Shown: positions 1 through 6,079 of the stretch, piece by piece | Layout: the number at the start of each line of letters is the position of its first letter | Numbering within the stretch: the first letter of the stretch is position 1 | Assembly (NCBI GenBank): GCA_964567515.1 | Contig: CAZMMW010000049.1 | Span: 1-6,082 of the forward strand | Length of the DNA: 6,082 nt | From: JBBIVB01 sp964567515 | GTDB taxonomy: Bacteria; Patescibacteriota; Patescibacteriia; Veblenbacterales; UBA10138 | Reading direction: 5' to 3' | Translations under genes and position numbers: made by a program | Notes under the pieces: model-generated | The model's input: only the letters and a program-made list of their open reading frames with translations | Database searches by the model: none | What the model was told of the DNA's origin: nothing

Positions 1-52
1 CACCTAATGAATTCCTTAGATTATCTAAAGTGCAAAATGTCTGTGGTTAAAA
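1..52. repeat. Left copy of a 52-bp perfect inverted repeat bounding the window
   Basis: The first 52 bases are the exact reverse complement of 6028-6079; identity stops at base 53 (C here, T in the other copy). The repeat contains two dyads: TTAGAT-T-ATCTAA at 16-28, and an imperfect one at 5-18 around a GAATTC core. No transposase, integrase or resolvase gene lies between the copies, and the interior holds housekeeping repair genes, so a simple transposon is not supported. It could be a dispersed intergenic repeat present twice in opposite orientation, the tips of longer repeats cut by the window ends, or a product of assembly breaking at a repeat. The match itself is certain; its meaning is open. 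Confidence 0.9.
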
Positions 53-176
53 CATAACTAGTACACTTGGTTTAATTGTATATGTAGCATTCTCTTTCCT
101 TCCTGGAATTATTATTGCTTTATTCTTGCTCGTTGAAATAATCTATCCAGTGGACTTGGATCAGATAATATCTTAA
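51..176 (+). other. Hydrophobic open frame without a start codon, possible gene remnant
   Basis: After an in-frame TAA at 48-50 (inside the terminal repeat) the frame stays open to TAA at 174-176, giving about 41 codons. The translation is strikingly hydrophobic (core IVYVAFSFLPGIIIALFLLV), followed by an acidic tail ending DLDQIIS, as in a single transmembrane segment with a short soluble end. No ATG, GTG or TTG lies at its beginning and no ribosome binding site is visible, so it is not a complete gene as it stands. It may be the 3' end of a small membrane protein gene disrupted where the repeat begins, or chance hydrophobicity in AT-rich DNA. It runs towards the 3' end of uvrA. The rest of 53-262 shows nothing I can identify. 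Confidence 0.2.
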
Positions 177-262
177 TCACCTATTGTACCGAATTTCTTT
201 CTTTAGAAAATATATAATCAACAAGGCTTGAAATCTAAGTCCCATTTTTTATTTACACAAAA

Positions 263-3139
263 TTACAAAACTTTCCTCAACCACTGTCCAGTATAACTTC
301 GCTTTACCTTAGCTACCTCCTGCGGAGTGCCTTTGGCCACTATTTCACCGCCCTTTTCTCCACCTTCCGGACCTAAATCAATTATCCAGTCAGCGCATTT
401 AATAACATCCAAATTATGCTCAATGACCAAAACGGTATTACCACGCTCCACTAATTGATTTAATACTCCTAATAATCGTTTAATATCAGCAAAATGTAAT
501 CCTGTAGTTGGCTCATCTAAAATATACAAAGTTTTACCAGTGGAACGGCGCGACAATTCCGTGGCTAATTTGATACGCTGAGCTTCACCGCCAGATAAGG
601 TAGTGGCACTTTGGCCTAAATGTAAATAACCCAATCCCACATCGCACAAAACTTTTAATTTTTCTTTAATAATGGGGATATTTTCAAAAAAATTCATAGC
701 TTCTTCAGCAGTCATTTCCAAAACGTCAGAAATATTCTTTCCTCTATAATGTATTTCTAAAGCTTGTTTGTTATAGCGCCGACCGTGACATTCTTCGCAT
801 TCTACATAAACATCAGGTAAAAAATGCATCTCAATACGCACCAAACCATCTCCTTCACAGGACTCACAACGACCGCCTTTAACATTAAAAGAAAAACGCC
901 CCGGATTATAGCCACGAATTTTAGCTTCTGGTAGCTCAGAAAATAAATCGCGAATATAGGTAAAAACACCAGTATAAGTAGCTGGATTAGAACGCGGTGT
1001 GCGGCCAATGGGAGATTGATCAATGGTAATGACTTTATCAATATCTTCTAAACCTTTAATCTCTTTGTGCTTGCCAGGTACATCTTTAGCCTTATAAAAA
1101 TGCTGCGCTAGGGCACGCGATAAAATTTCGGTCATCAGTGTTGACTTGCCAGAACCAGAAACGCCAGTGATACAAATAAACTTACCCAACGGAAAACTAA
1201 CTGTAATATTTTTAAGATTAAATTCCTGCGCTCCTACGATGGTTAAACTTTTCCCATTACCAGAACGATATCTGCGAGGCGCCTCAATATTTAATTTGTT
1301 AGCTAAATACTGGCCAGTTAAGGAACTCTTCACTCGCGCTACCTCCAGTGGCGTGCCTTCGGCTACCACTTCTCCACCATGTTTACCTGCGCCAGGGCCA
1401 ATATCAACTAAATAATCAGCAGCCAACATTGTTTCCCGGTCATGTTCTACCACTATCACCGTATTTCCTAGATCGCGTAAATTCTGTAAAGTGGTAATTA
1501 ATCTTTTGTTATCACGCTGATGCAATCCCACTGACGGCTCATCTAAAATATAAGTAACGCCTACTAAAGAAGAACCAATTTGAGTGGCTAAACGAATTCG
1601 TTGAGCCTCACCGCCAGACAAGGTAGCTGCGGTTCTATCTAAGGTTAAATAACCCAATCCTACATCAGTTAAAAATTCTAAACGCACTGCAATTTCTTTT
1701 ACTATCTGTCCAGCAATCTTTAATTGACGTTCGGAAAAAATTTTTTTAACAATCAAAGATTTAATAAATTCTCTTATTTTATCCACTGTTAGCTGGGTTA
1801 CTTCTGCTATATTTTTATCATTGACTGTTACGGCCAATATTTCTGGCTTTAAACGCTTACCTTGGCAAACCGGGCAAGGTGACACGCGCATATAACGTTC
1901 TATCTCAGAACGAATATAATCCGACTCAGTTTCTTTATAGCGTCGCTCTAAATTAGGGATGACCCCTTCAAAAGTAGTATAAAACTCCCTTACTTTACCA
2001 GCTGATTTATAGTCAGCGTTAACATTATAATTAATATCAGCAGTGCCATACAAAACCTTATCCAACTGCTGTCTAGTTAATTGTGCTACTGGTACATTAA
2101 CAGAAAAATCTTGTATTTTGGCCATGGTTTCCAAAATGCGATAATACCAGGTTTGGTTAGAAGCGGTTCTAGACCACGGCCGAATCGCCCCTTCGGCCAA
2201 AGACAATCTTTTGTTAGGAATGATCAAATCAGGATCAATTTCCAGTTTGGTCCCTAAACCAGTACAAGCCGCACAAGCACCATGAGGAGAATTAAAAGAA
2301 AAATTCCTAGGTTCAATAGTAGGTAAATCCAACTGACACGCCGAACAAGTAAAATACTGACTAAACAATATATCTTCTTTGGTATCTTGTCTTAAAACCA
2401 CCATTAAACCATCACCTAAATCAAAAGCTGTTTCTAAAGAATCAGTTAGCCGTGTAATTTCATCTGGATCGTTGACCACTTCCAACCTATCAACCACAAT
2501 TTCCATGGTATGTTTTTTATATTTATCAACTTTTAAATTTTCTGCCTCTTCTAAAGTAATAATAGTCCCGTCATAACGAACCCTGACATAACCTGCTTTC
2601 TTGGTTTGTTCAATTAGATGTTTATGTTCTCCTTTTTGATCTCTAATTACTGGCGCTAATAAAACAATACCAGTTTTTTTGGGTAAAGACAAAATTCTCT
2701 CCACTACCTGATCAATAGTTTGTTTACTAACCTCCTTACCACATTTAGGACAATGTGGGATGCCAACTCGGGCAAACAACAAACGTAAGTAATCGTAAAT
2801 TTCTGTTACCGTGCCCACTGTAGAACGTGGGTTATGAGAAGCCGATCTTTGATCAATGGAAATAGCCGGACTTAAACCATCAATTTGGTCAACGTCTGGC
2901 TTATCCATCATACCTAAAAATTGTCTGGCATAAGATGACAAGGACTCAATATAACGACGCTGTCCCTCGGCATAAATTGTATCAAAAACCAGCGATGATT
3001 TACCTGATCCAGAAAGACCAGTAACTACAACTAGCTTATTGCGCGGTAGACTAACGGAGATGTTTTTTAAATTATGAACCCTCGCTCCCTTAACTACTAT
3101 GGCTTCAGTTAATTGATTATGATTTTTCTTTAATGGCAC
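263..3139 (-). CDS. uvrA: UvrA, excinuclease ABC subunit A (damage-sensing ATPase)
   Basis: UvrA dimers detect helix-distorting DNA lesions, load UvrB and leave using ATP; the protein is cytoplasmic. From the GTG at 3139 (958 aa) the order is: Walker A GLSGSGKSS at about 41-49; a CPKC pair at 130/133; zinc module cysteines 265/268 and 289/292 around EPRNFSFNSPHGAC; ABC signature LSGGEAQ at about 507, then LDEPSVGLHQRD; second Walker A GVSGSGKST at about 659-667; second zinc module C758/C761 and C781/C784; second LSGGEAQ near 847 with LDEPTTGLHFAD. All hallmarks are intact. E. coli UvrA is 940 aa. The open frame reaches back to a TTG at 3199, but that TTG is the -35 box of a good promoter, so I reject it. 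GTG 3139 and TTG 3160 remain; neither has a clear ribosome binding site. The function is near certain, the start is not. No convincing terminator follows the stop. Confidence 0.97.
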   Translation of the reverse strand: MPLKKNHNQLTEAIVVKGARVHNLKNISVSLPRNKLVVVTGLSGSGKSSLVFDTIYAEGQRRYIESLSSYARQFLGMMDKPDVDQIDGLSPAISIDQRSASHNPRSTVGTVTEIYDYLRLLFARVGIPHCPKCGKEVSKQTIDQVVERILSLPKKTGIVLLAPVIRDQKGEHKHLIEQTKKAGYVRVRYDGTIITLEEAENLKVDKYKKHTMEIVVDRLEVVNDPDEITRLTDSLETAFDLGDGLMVVLRQDTKEDILFSQYFTCSACQLDLPTIEPRNFSFNSPHGACAACTGLGTKLEIDPDLIIPNKRLSLAEGAIRPWSRTASNQTWYYRILETMAKIQDFSVNVPVAQLTRQQLDKVLYGTADINYNVNADYKSAGKVREFYTTFEGVIPNLERRYKETESDYIRSEIERYMRVSPCPVCQGKRLKPEILAVTVNDKNIAEVTQLTVDKIREFIKSLIVKKIFSERQLKIAGQIVKEIAVRLEFLTDVGLGYLTLDRTAATLSGGEAQRIRLATQIGSSLVGVTYILDEPSVGLHQRDNKRLITTLQNLRDLGNTVIVVEHDRETMLAADYLVDIGPGAGKHGGEVVAEGTPLEVARVKSSLTGQYLANKLNIEAPRRYRSGNGKSLTIVGAQEFNLKNITVSFPLGKFICITGVSGSGKSTLMTEILSRALAQHFYKAKDVPGKHKEIKGLEDIDKVITIDQSPIGRTPRSNPATYTGVFTYIRDLFSELPEAKIRGYNPGRFSFNVKGGRCESCEGDGLVRIEMHFLPDVYVECEECHGRRYNKQALEIHYRGKNISDVLEMTAEEAMNFFENIPIIKEKLKVLCDVGLGYLHLGQSATTLSGGEAQRIKLATELSRRSTGKTLYILDEPTTGLHFADIKRLLGVLNQLVERGNTVLVIEHNLDVIKCADWIIDLGPEGGEKGGEIVAKGTPQEVAKVKRSYTGQWLRKVL

Positions 3140-3170
3140 AAATTTTAAAGTTAAACACAAAGCAGGAGAT

Positions 3171-3199
3171 ATTCTACTATGGCTTACGCGCTTGGTCAA
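3171..3199 (-). promoter_or_regulatory. Sigma70-type promoter of uvrA
   Basis: On the minus strand TTGACC (3199-3194) and TAGAAT (3176-3171) are separated by exactly 17 bp; each hexamer matches the consensus at five of six positions. The predicted transcription start is about 3163, giving roughly 24 nt before GTG 3139, or an almost leaderless mRNA if TTG 3160 is used. It lies just downstream of the terminator at 3211-3240, as expected for the start of a separate transcript. Confidence 0.75.
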
Positions 3200-3203
3200 G
3201 AGC
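3188..3203. promoter_or_regulatory. Possible operator dyad over the uvrA -35 box
   Basis: The sequence has the symmetric form GCnCTTG-2-CAAGnGC centred between 3195 and 3196, so it covers the whole -35 hexamer. Its placement would suit a repressor, but the arms are short and it is not a recognised LexA box of the E. coli or Bacillus type. Confidence 0.25.
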
Positions 3204-3210
3204 TTGCTAT

Positions 3211-3240
3211 AAAAAAGCCCGAAAAATTAATCTTTCGGAC
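3211..3240 (-). terminator. Rho-independent terminator after the 174-aa gene
   Basis: On the minus strand GTCCGAAA (3240-3233) pairs with TTTCGGGC (3224-3217) as an 8-bp stem with one G-U pair and an 8-nt loop, followed at once by six T (3216-3211). It lies about 60 bp after the stop codon of the 174-aa gene and before the uvrA promoter, so the two minus-strand genes are probably separate transcripts. Confidence 0.85.
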
Positions 3241-3300
3241 TTAAAATTATGTTTTTGTAACGGTTTATTCAGAATAATTTGAGCGGTTTTTTTCAGATAA

Positions 3301-3825
3301 CTAACGGAGAATATAACCAGTCTCCTTTTCCTGAAGAACTAATTGCCGTAAAATAAATGGCGACAATTTTAATTCTCTTAGATGCCTTCGACAATTAAGC
3401 AGGTCCTCTATATCTTTCATCTCTACTTTATCTGTCCTTACCAGTCCATCCCAACCGTTTCGTGAACTGCGCAACTCACAAAACTGCAAAGCTAACTGAT
3501 TAATATAAATTGATGCCAAACTATGACACTCCGGGAAACTGCAATAAATAAACTGGCATATCAAACCCTCCGCTTTCCCTGATCTATACTGGCCATCCCA
3601 AAGTTGATTAAAAATATTTTCATCTCTTAATTGAAGAGCTATTTGAGTCTTCACGTCTAGATCACCTCTTTTTAATATTGCCGCTTCCATTAACTCTGCC
3701 TCGATAGGAAAACCATTACGGATCATTCCATCCCAACCAAAATTAGCTTTACGCAGTTTTTCCACTAATGCCTCAAACTGAACAGTTTTTGTTTGCATAT
3801 CTTCTAGAATATTTGAAGGTTTCAT
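3301..3825 (-). CDS. Unrecognised 174-aa protein with degenerate WDG repeats
   Basis: I do not recognise a family. The protein contains three related units. Their anchors are GWDGMIR (W31), LWDGQYR (W76) and GWDGLVR (W125). Each is followed by a helix-like stretch ending in a hydrophobic-L-Q motif (L64-Q65, L113-Q114, L164-Q165). The distance from that Q to the next W is 11 residues both times, which supports true repetition. The C-terminus (ETGYILR) looks like the truncated start of a fourth unit. No signal peptide or membrane segment is visible. The units resemble a small alpha-helical repeat scaffold, but that is inference. ATG 3825 is supported by AAGGA (3837-3833) seven bases upstream; a second ATG at residue 10 is less well placed. 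It is divergent from uvrC, has its own promoter and terminator, and so need not belong to the repair pathway. Six cysteines are present but form no CxxC pair. Confidence 0.85.
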   Translation of the reverse strand: MKPSNILEDMQTKTVQFEALVEKLRKANFGWDGMIRNGFPIEAELMEAAILKRGDLDVKTQIALQLRDENIFNQLWDGQYRSGKAEGLICQFIYCSFPECHSLASIYINQLALQFCELRSSRNGWDGLVRTDKVEMKDIEDLLNCRRHLRELKLSPFILRQLVLQEKETGYILR

Positions 3826-3881
3826 ATATTTTTCCTTTTTATAAAGTTCTTGTTTTTGTTTATTATTGATTACTAATTTTT

Positions 3882-3910
3882 AGATTACCTCCAAATATCG
3901 CTTTTGTCAA
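3882..3910 (-). promoter_or_regulatory. Promoter of the 174-aa gene
   Basis: On the minus strand a perfect TTGACA (3910-3905) is followed after 17 bp by TAATCT (3887-3882), which keeps the TAnnnT core of a -10 box. Transcription would begin near 3875, leaving about 50 nt of leader before ATG 3825. The -35 box sits in the centre of the dyad at 3897-3923, next to the uvrC -10 box, so both directions could be controlled together. Confidence 0.55.
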
Positions 3911-3923
3911 TAACAAACGCTAT
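3897..3923. promoter_or_regulatory. Imperfect 27-bp dyad, candidate shared operator
   Basis: The half-sites ATnGCnTTTGT and ACAAAnGCnAT face each other around a 5-base centre at 3908-3912; 10 of 13 position pairs are complementary. The dyad covers the -35 box of the minus-strand gene and runs into the uvrC -10 hexamer at 3921, so a protein bound here could affect both promoters. No known operator consensus is matched. The half-sites share GC-n-YTTG with the dyad over the uvrA promoter, but the spacing differs (7 against 2 bases). Confidence 0.4.
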
Positions 3924-3926
3924 ACT
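3921..3926 (+). promoter_or_regulatory. -10 box for uvrC, probably giving a leaderless mRNA
   Basis: TATACT matches the -10 consensus at five of six positions and ends 7 bases before ATG 3934, so the transcript would begin at or next to the start codon. No good -35 box is found at normal spacing, and no ribosome binding site precedes the ATG; both fit a leaderless gene. Confidence 0.5.
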
Positions 3927-3933
3927 AAAAATA

Positions 3934-5721
3934 ATGAACAAAATCTTAGCTCAACAGCTGGCTAATTTACCAAACAAGGCAGGTGTTTATCAATTCTACG
4001 ATAAACACCGTCAACTATTGTATGTGGGTAAAGCTAAGTCTTTAAAAAACAGAGTTAGTTCTTATTTTAAAAAATCAACTAACCTATCACCAGCAAAACA
4101 ACAAATGGTAAAAGATATATGCGGTCTGAAAACCACTCTTGTCGATAACGACTCCGAAGCTTTGTTGTTAGAAAATCAACTGATACATCAACATCAGCCG
4201 CCTTATAATATAGTTTTTAAAGATGATAAAAATTGGTTGTATTTAGCAATTGACTATAAAGAAGTTTATCCACGTGTAGAACTGACGCGCCAACTGGGAA
4301 TAAAAGGTGTAAAATATTTTGGACCATACACCTCAGCCTCCACTGTACGCGAAAGTTTTAGATTACTCAAAAAAATATTAGCTTTCCGTACTTGTAAGAA
4401 TCCTCCAAACCAACCTTGTTTTGATAGCGCCTTAAATCGTTGCCTAGGACACAATCTGGAACTAAATAGTCCTAAAGTCTATCATCAACAACTAAATGAA
4501 TTAGTCTCTTTTCTTCGAGGCCACCACGAATCTGTTCGTCAAACTATAACCCAAACTATGTTACGAGCGGCGCAAAATAAAAGATTCGAACAAGCCGCTA
4601 GATTACGCGATCAATTAAAGTTATTTAAAAATCTATTAACTAAACAAAAGATTATCACTACCAGAAAAGAATCTTTTGATGTTATTGGCTCAGCACAACA
4701 AAACAATACTTACAGTATCAGTAGATTATTAATCAGACAAGGACGATTAATAGATACTGATTATTTTATTTTAACCAGTCAACATAATTTAATTACGGCA
4801 GAATTACTAACTGAATTTATTGAACATTATTATCAGCAGATAACAAACAAACCAAAAATGATAGTTTCACCTCTAAAAATTACTATTCTGAATTTATCAA
4901 TTAAAATATTCGTTGCCCAACGAGGTTATAAAAAACAATTACAAAATCTGGCACAAAAAAATGCTTATAACCACCTAATTAATAATTTTGCTTCTTGGCA
5001 AAAACGAATTTCTAGAGCTGAAGAGGCGTTGGCGGTATTACAAAAAATTCTCAAATTACCTACCAAACCATACCGTATTGAAGGATATGATATTTCCAAT
5101 ATACAAGGTCAAAACGCGGCAGGATCAATGGTGGTAATGACTAATGGTTTGTTAGATAAAAAAGAATATCGCAAATTTACTATTAAAAAAATCAACACGC
5201 CTAATGATGTGGCTATGCTCACTGAAGTCTTGGCTAGGCGTTTTATTAAAAATTATCAATGGCCTCAACCTAATTTAATTATGTTAGATGGTGGTAAACC
5301 ACAACTGAATACTATTTTACGTCTTTGGCGGGATCGACAAATCAATATTCCCTTATTAGCCCTAGCTAAACAACGAGAAGAAATTTTTATTCCAGGCAGA
5401 AAAAATAGCATCAAACTTAAAGCCAGTTCACCCGCTTTACAACTTTTACAACAACTACGCGATGAAGCTCACAGATTCGGCATCACTTTCTACCATCAAA
5501 AACACCAGCATAGCATTACTGCTTCACTATGGAAAGAGCTACCAGGCATCGGCCCTAAGCTAAGAACTAAACTGAAAATCAAATTTAATACTATTAATAA
5601 CCTGCGACAAGCTCAACCTAAAACTTTAATAAGTATTATAGGTCAAGCAAAAACCCATAAATTATTAGATTACTTAAAAAACCAACTCCCCTTGACAAAA
5701 GTTAGCCAACCGCTATTATAG
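3934..5721 (+). CDS. uvrC: UvrC, excinuclease ABC subunit C (dual-incision nuclease)
   Basis: UvrC cuts the damaged strand on both sides of a lesion held by UvrB. Numbering from ATG 3934 (595 aa): GIY-YIG nuclease domain at about 10-95 with GVY (17-19), YVGKAKSLKNR (30-40) and the catalytic-type Glu in LLEN (E80); a cysteine region C154, C162, C170; a UvrB-binding UVR motif at about 202-237 (FEQAARLRDQ); the RNase H-like nuclease with YDISNIQG (D386), LDGGKPQ (D452) and RDEAHRFG (D510, H513); and C-terminal helix-hairpin-helix DNA-binding motifs from about 530 (LPGIGPK at 536-542). Length is normal. The frame opens at TTG 3904, but ATG 3934 aligns with usual UvrC N-termini and follows a -10 box, so I use it. 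One oddity is that the fourth cysteine of the usual CLGPC is missing (CLGHN, N174). uvrA lies nearby but divergently, so the two are not in one operon. Confidence 0.97.
   Translation: MNKILAQQLANLPNKAGVYQFYDKHRQLLYVGKAKSLKNRVSSYFKKSTNLSPAKQQMVKDICGLKTTLVDNDSEALLLENQLIHQHQPPYNIVFKDDKNWLYLAIDYKEVYPRVELTRQLGIKGVKYFGPYTSASTVRESFRLLKKILAFRTCKNPPNQPCFDSALNRCLGHNLELNSPKVYHQQLNELVSFLRGHHESVRQTITQTMLRAAQNKRFEQAARLRDQLKLFKNLLTKQKIITTRKESFDVIGSAQQNNTYSISRLLIRQGRLIDTDYFILTSQHNLITAELLTEFIEHYYQQITNKPKMIVSPLKITILNLSIKIFVAQRGYKKQLQNLAQKNAYNHLINNFASWQKRISRAEEALAVLQKILKLPTKPYRIEGYDISNIQGQNAAGSMVVMTNGLLDKKEYRKFTIKKINTPNDVAMLTEVLARRFIKNYQWPQPNLIMLDGGKPQLNTILRLWRDRQINIPLLALAKQREEIFIPGRKNSIKLKASSPALQLLQQLRDEAHRFGITFYHQKHQHSITASLWKELPGIGPKLRTKLKIKFNTINNLRQAQPKTLISIIGQAKTHKLLDYLKNQLPLTKVSQPLL
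5692..5719 (+). promoter_or_regulatory. Strong sigma70-type promoter inside the end of uvrC
   Basis: A perfect TTGACA (5692-5697) and TATTAT (5714-5719, five of six) are 16 bp apart, inside the last ten codons and stop of uvrC. Transcription should start near 5725-5728, about 70 nt before the ATG of the small downstream gene, giving that gene expression independent of uvrC. The leader is almost pure AT and can form a TAAATTT/AAATTTA stem (5735-5755). Confidence 0.7.
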
Positions 5722-5796
5722 TTTATTAAAATTGTAAATTTAAAAATAAAATTTATTTAAACTTTAACTTAATAACTAAACTATAAAGGAGATTCA

Positions 5797-5922
5797 ATGA
5801 AAATATTTCTATGGAGTTCACTAATGCTCGCTACTATTGTGGGCTTTGGTTTGGTTATTCTACAAAAAAACAAAAACAACATTCCACTCGATAAAATAGA
5901 AGACCATGATTTTTCCGAGTAA
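5797..5922 (+). CDS. 41-aa single-pass membrane micropeptide, unknown function
   Basis: I do not recognise a family. The peptide begins MKIFLWSSLMLATIVGFGLV, giving a membrane segment at about residues 3-22. A basic, polar stretch (QKNKNN, 23-28) and an acidic tail (DKIEDHDFSE) follow. By the positive-inside rule the C-terminal side would tend to be cytoplasmic. The start is well supported: AAAGGAG (5785-5791) lies five bases before the ATG and is the best ribosome binding site in the window. A promoter inside the end of uvrC and a probable terminator after the stop make it a self-contained unit. It has no lipobox cysteine and no obvious signal peptidase site. Its size and topology would allow a toxin-like or regulatory membrane peptide, but nothing shows this and no antisense RNA was identified. 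Confidence 0.65.
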   Translation: MKIFLWSSLMLATIVGFGLVILQKNKNNIPLDKIEDHDFSE

Positions 5923-5932
5923 TTAAGGGGGT

Positions 5933-5948
5933 TTAAACAATGGTTTAA
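5933..5948. repeat. Short perfect dyad between micropeptide gene and terminator
   Basis: TTAAAC and GTTTAA face each other across AATG, directly after a GGGGG run (5927-5931). The stem is AT-rich and weak as RNA, so it may be a protein site, part of the 3' end fold, or chance. Confidence 0.3.
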
Positions 5949-5953
5949 TAGTA

Positions 5954-5982
5954 GGCTGTTCCTTATTATCGAACAACCTTTT
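5954..5982 (+). terminator. Probable terminator of the micropeptide transcript
   Basis: GGCTGTTC (5954-5961) can pair with GAACAACC (5971-5978) across a 9-nt loop, with one C-A mismatch in the plus-strand RNA, followed by TTTTAATT. The mismatch and short T run make it weaker than the terminator at 3211-3240. The stem is slightly better as minus-strand RNA (a G-U pair there) but lacks a T tract on that side. Confidence 0.5.
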
Positions 5983-6027
5983 AATTATCCATCATCATTT
6001 GTCATTATCGACTTTGTAGTTGGAATA

Positions 6028-6079
6028 TTTTAACCACAGACATTTTGCACTTTAGATAATCTAAGGAATTCATTAGGTG
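6028..6079. repeat. Right copy of the 52-bp perfect inverted repeat
   Basis: This is the exact reverse complement of 1-52, with three further bases (TTA) before the window ends. Inside the copies the flanking sequences differ at once, so identity is confined to the 52 bases on the inner side, while on the outer side the repeat may continue beyond the window. Read inward, this copy includes an ATG followed by a 22-codon frame (6073 down to 6005), and the left copy gives a 16-codon version of the same frame. Neither has a visible ribosome binding site, so I do not call a gene. Confidence 0.9.

Noticed and set aside
1..52. Outward-facing promoter within the repeat (TTAACC-17 bp-TAGATA on the minus strand)
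   Set aside because: Only 4/6 and 3/6 matches in AT-rich DNA, which is expected by chance.
58..90. Ten-codon minus-strand frame preceded by a purine-rich AAGGAAAG
   Set aside because: Too short to support, and the purine run is the complement of the hydrophobic plus-strand frame's pyrimidine-rich codons.
216..243. Possible uvrA terminator near CAAG-G-CTTG
   Set aside because: Arms are only three to four pairs or need a bulge, and there is no proper T tract on the minus strand.
802..1041. 79-codon minus-strand open frame
   Set aside because: It lies wholly inside uvrA in another frame; its hydrophobic look comes from the codon composition of the real gene.
1146..1415. 89-codon plus-strand open frame
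   Set aside because: Antisense to the second ATPase domain of uvrA, with no ribosome binding site or family motif.
2379..2576. 65-codon plus-strand open frame, Ser-rich
   Set aside because: Antisense shadow of uvrA with no supporting signals.
3888..3892. GGAGG on the minus strand upstream of the 174-aa gene
   Set aside because: No start codon follows at a usable distance; it falls in the promoter spacer.
4266..4454. 62-codon minus-strand open frame
   Set aside because: Antisense shadow of uvrC over its conserved cysteine region.
5720..5766. AT-only imperfect inverted repeat after uvrC as a terminator
   Set aside because: It contains almost no G-C pairs and is not followed by a distinct T tract; it is better seen as part of the micropeptide leader.
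6005..6073. 22-codon minus-strand frame starting in the right terminal repeat
   Set aside because: Has an ATG after an in-frame stop but no ribosome binding site, and the equivalent frame from the left repeat diverges immediately outside it.
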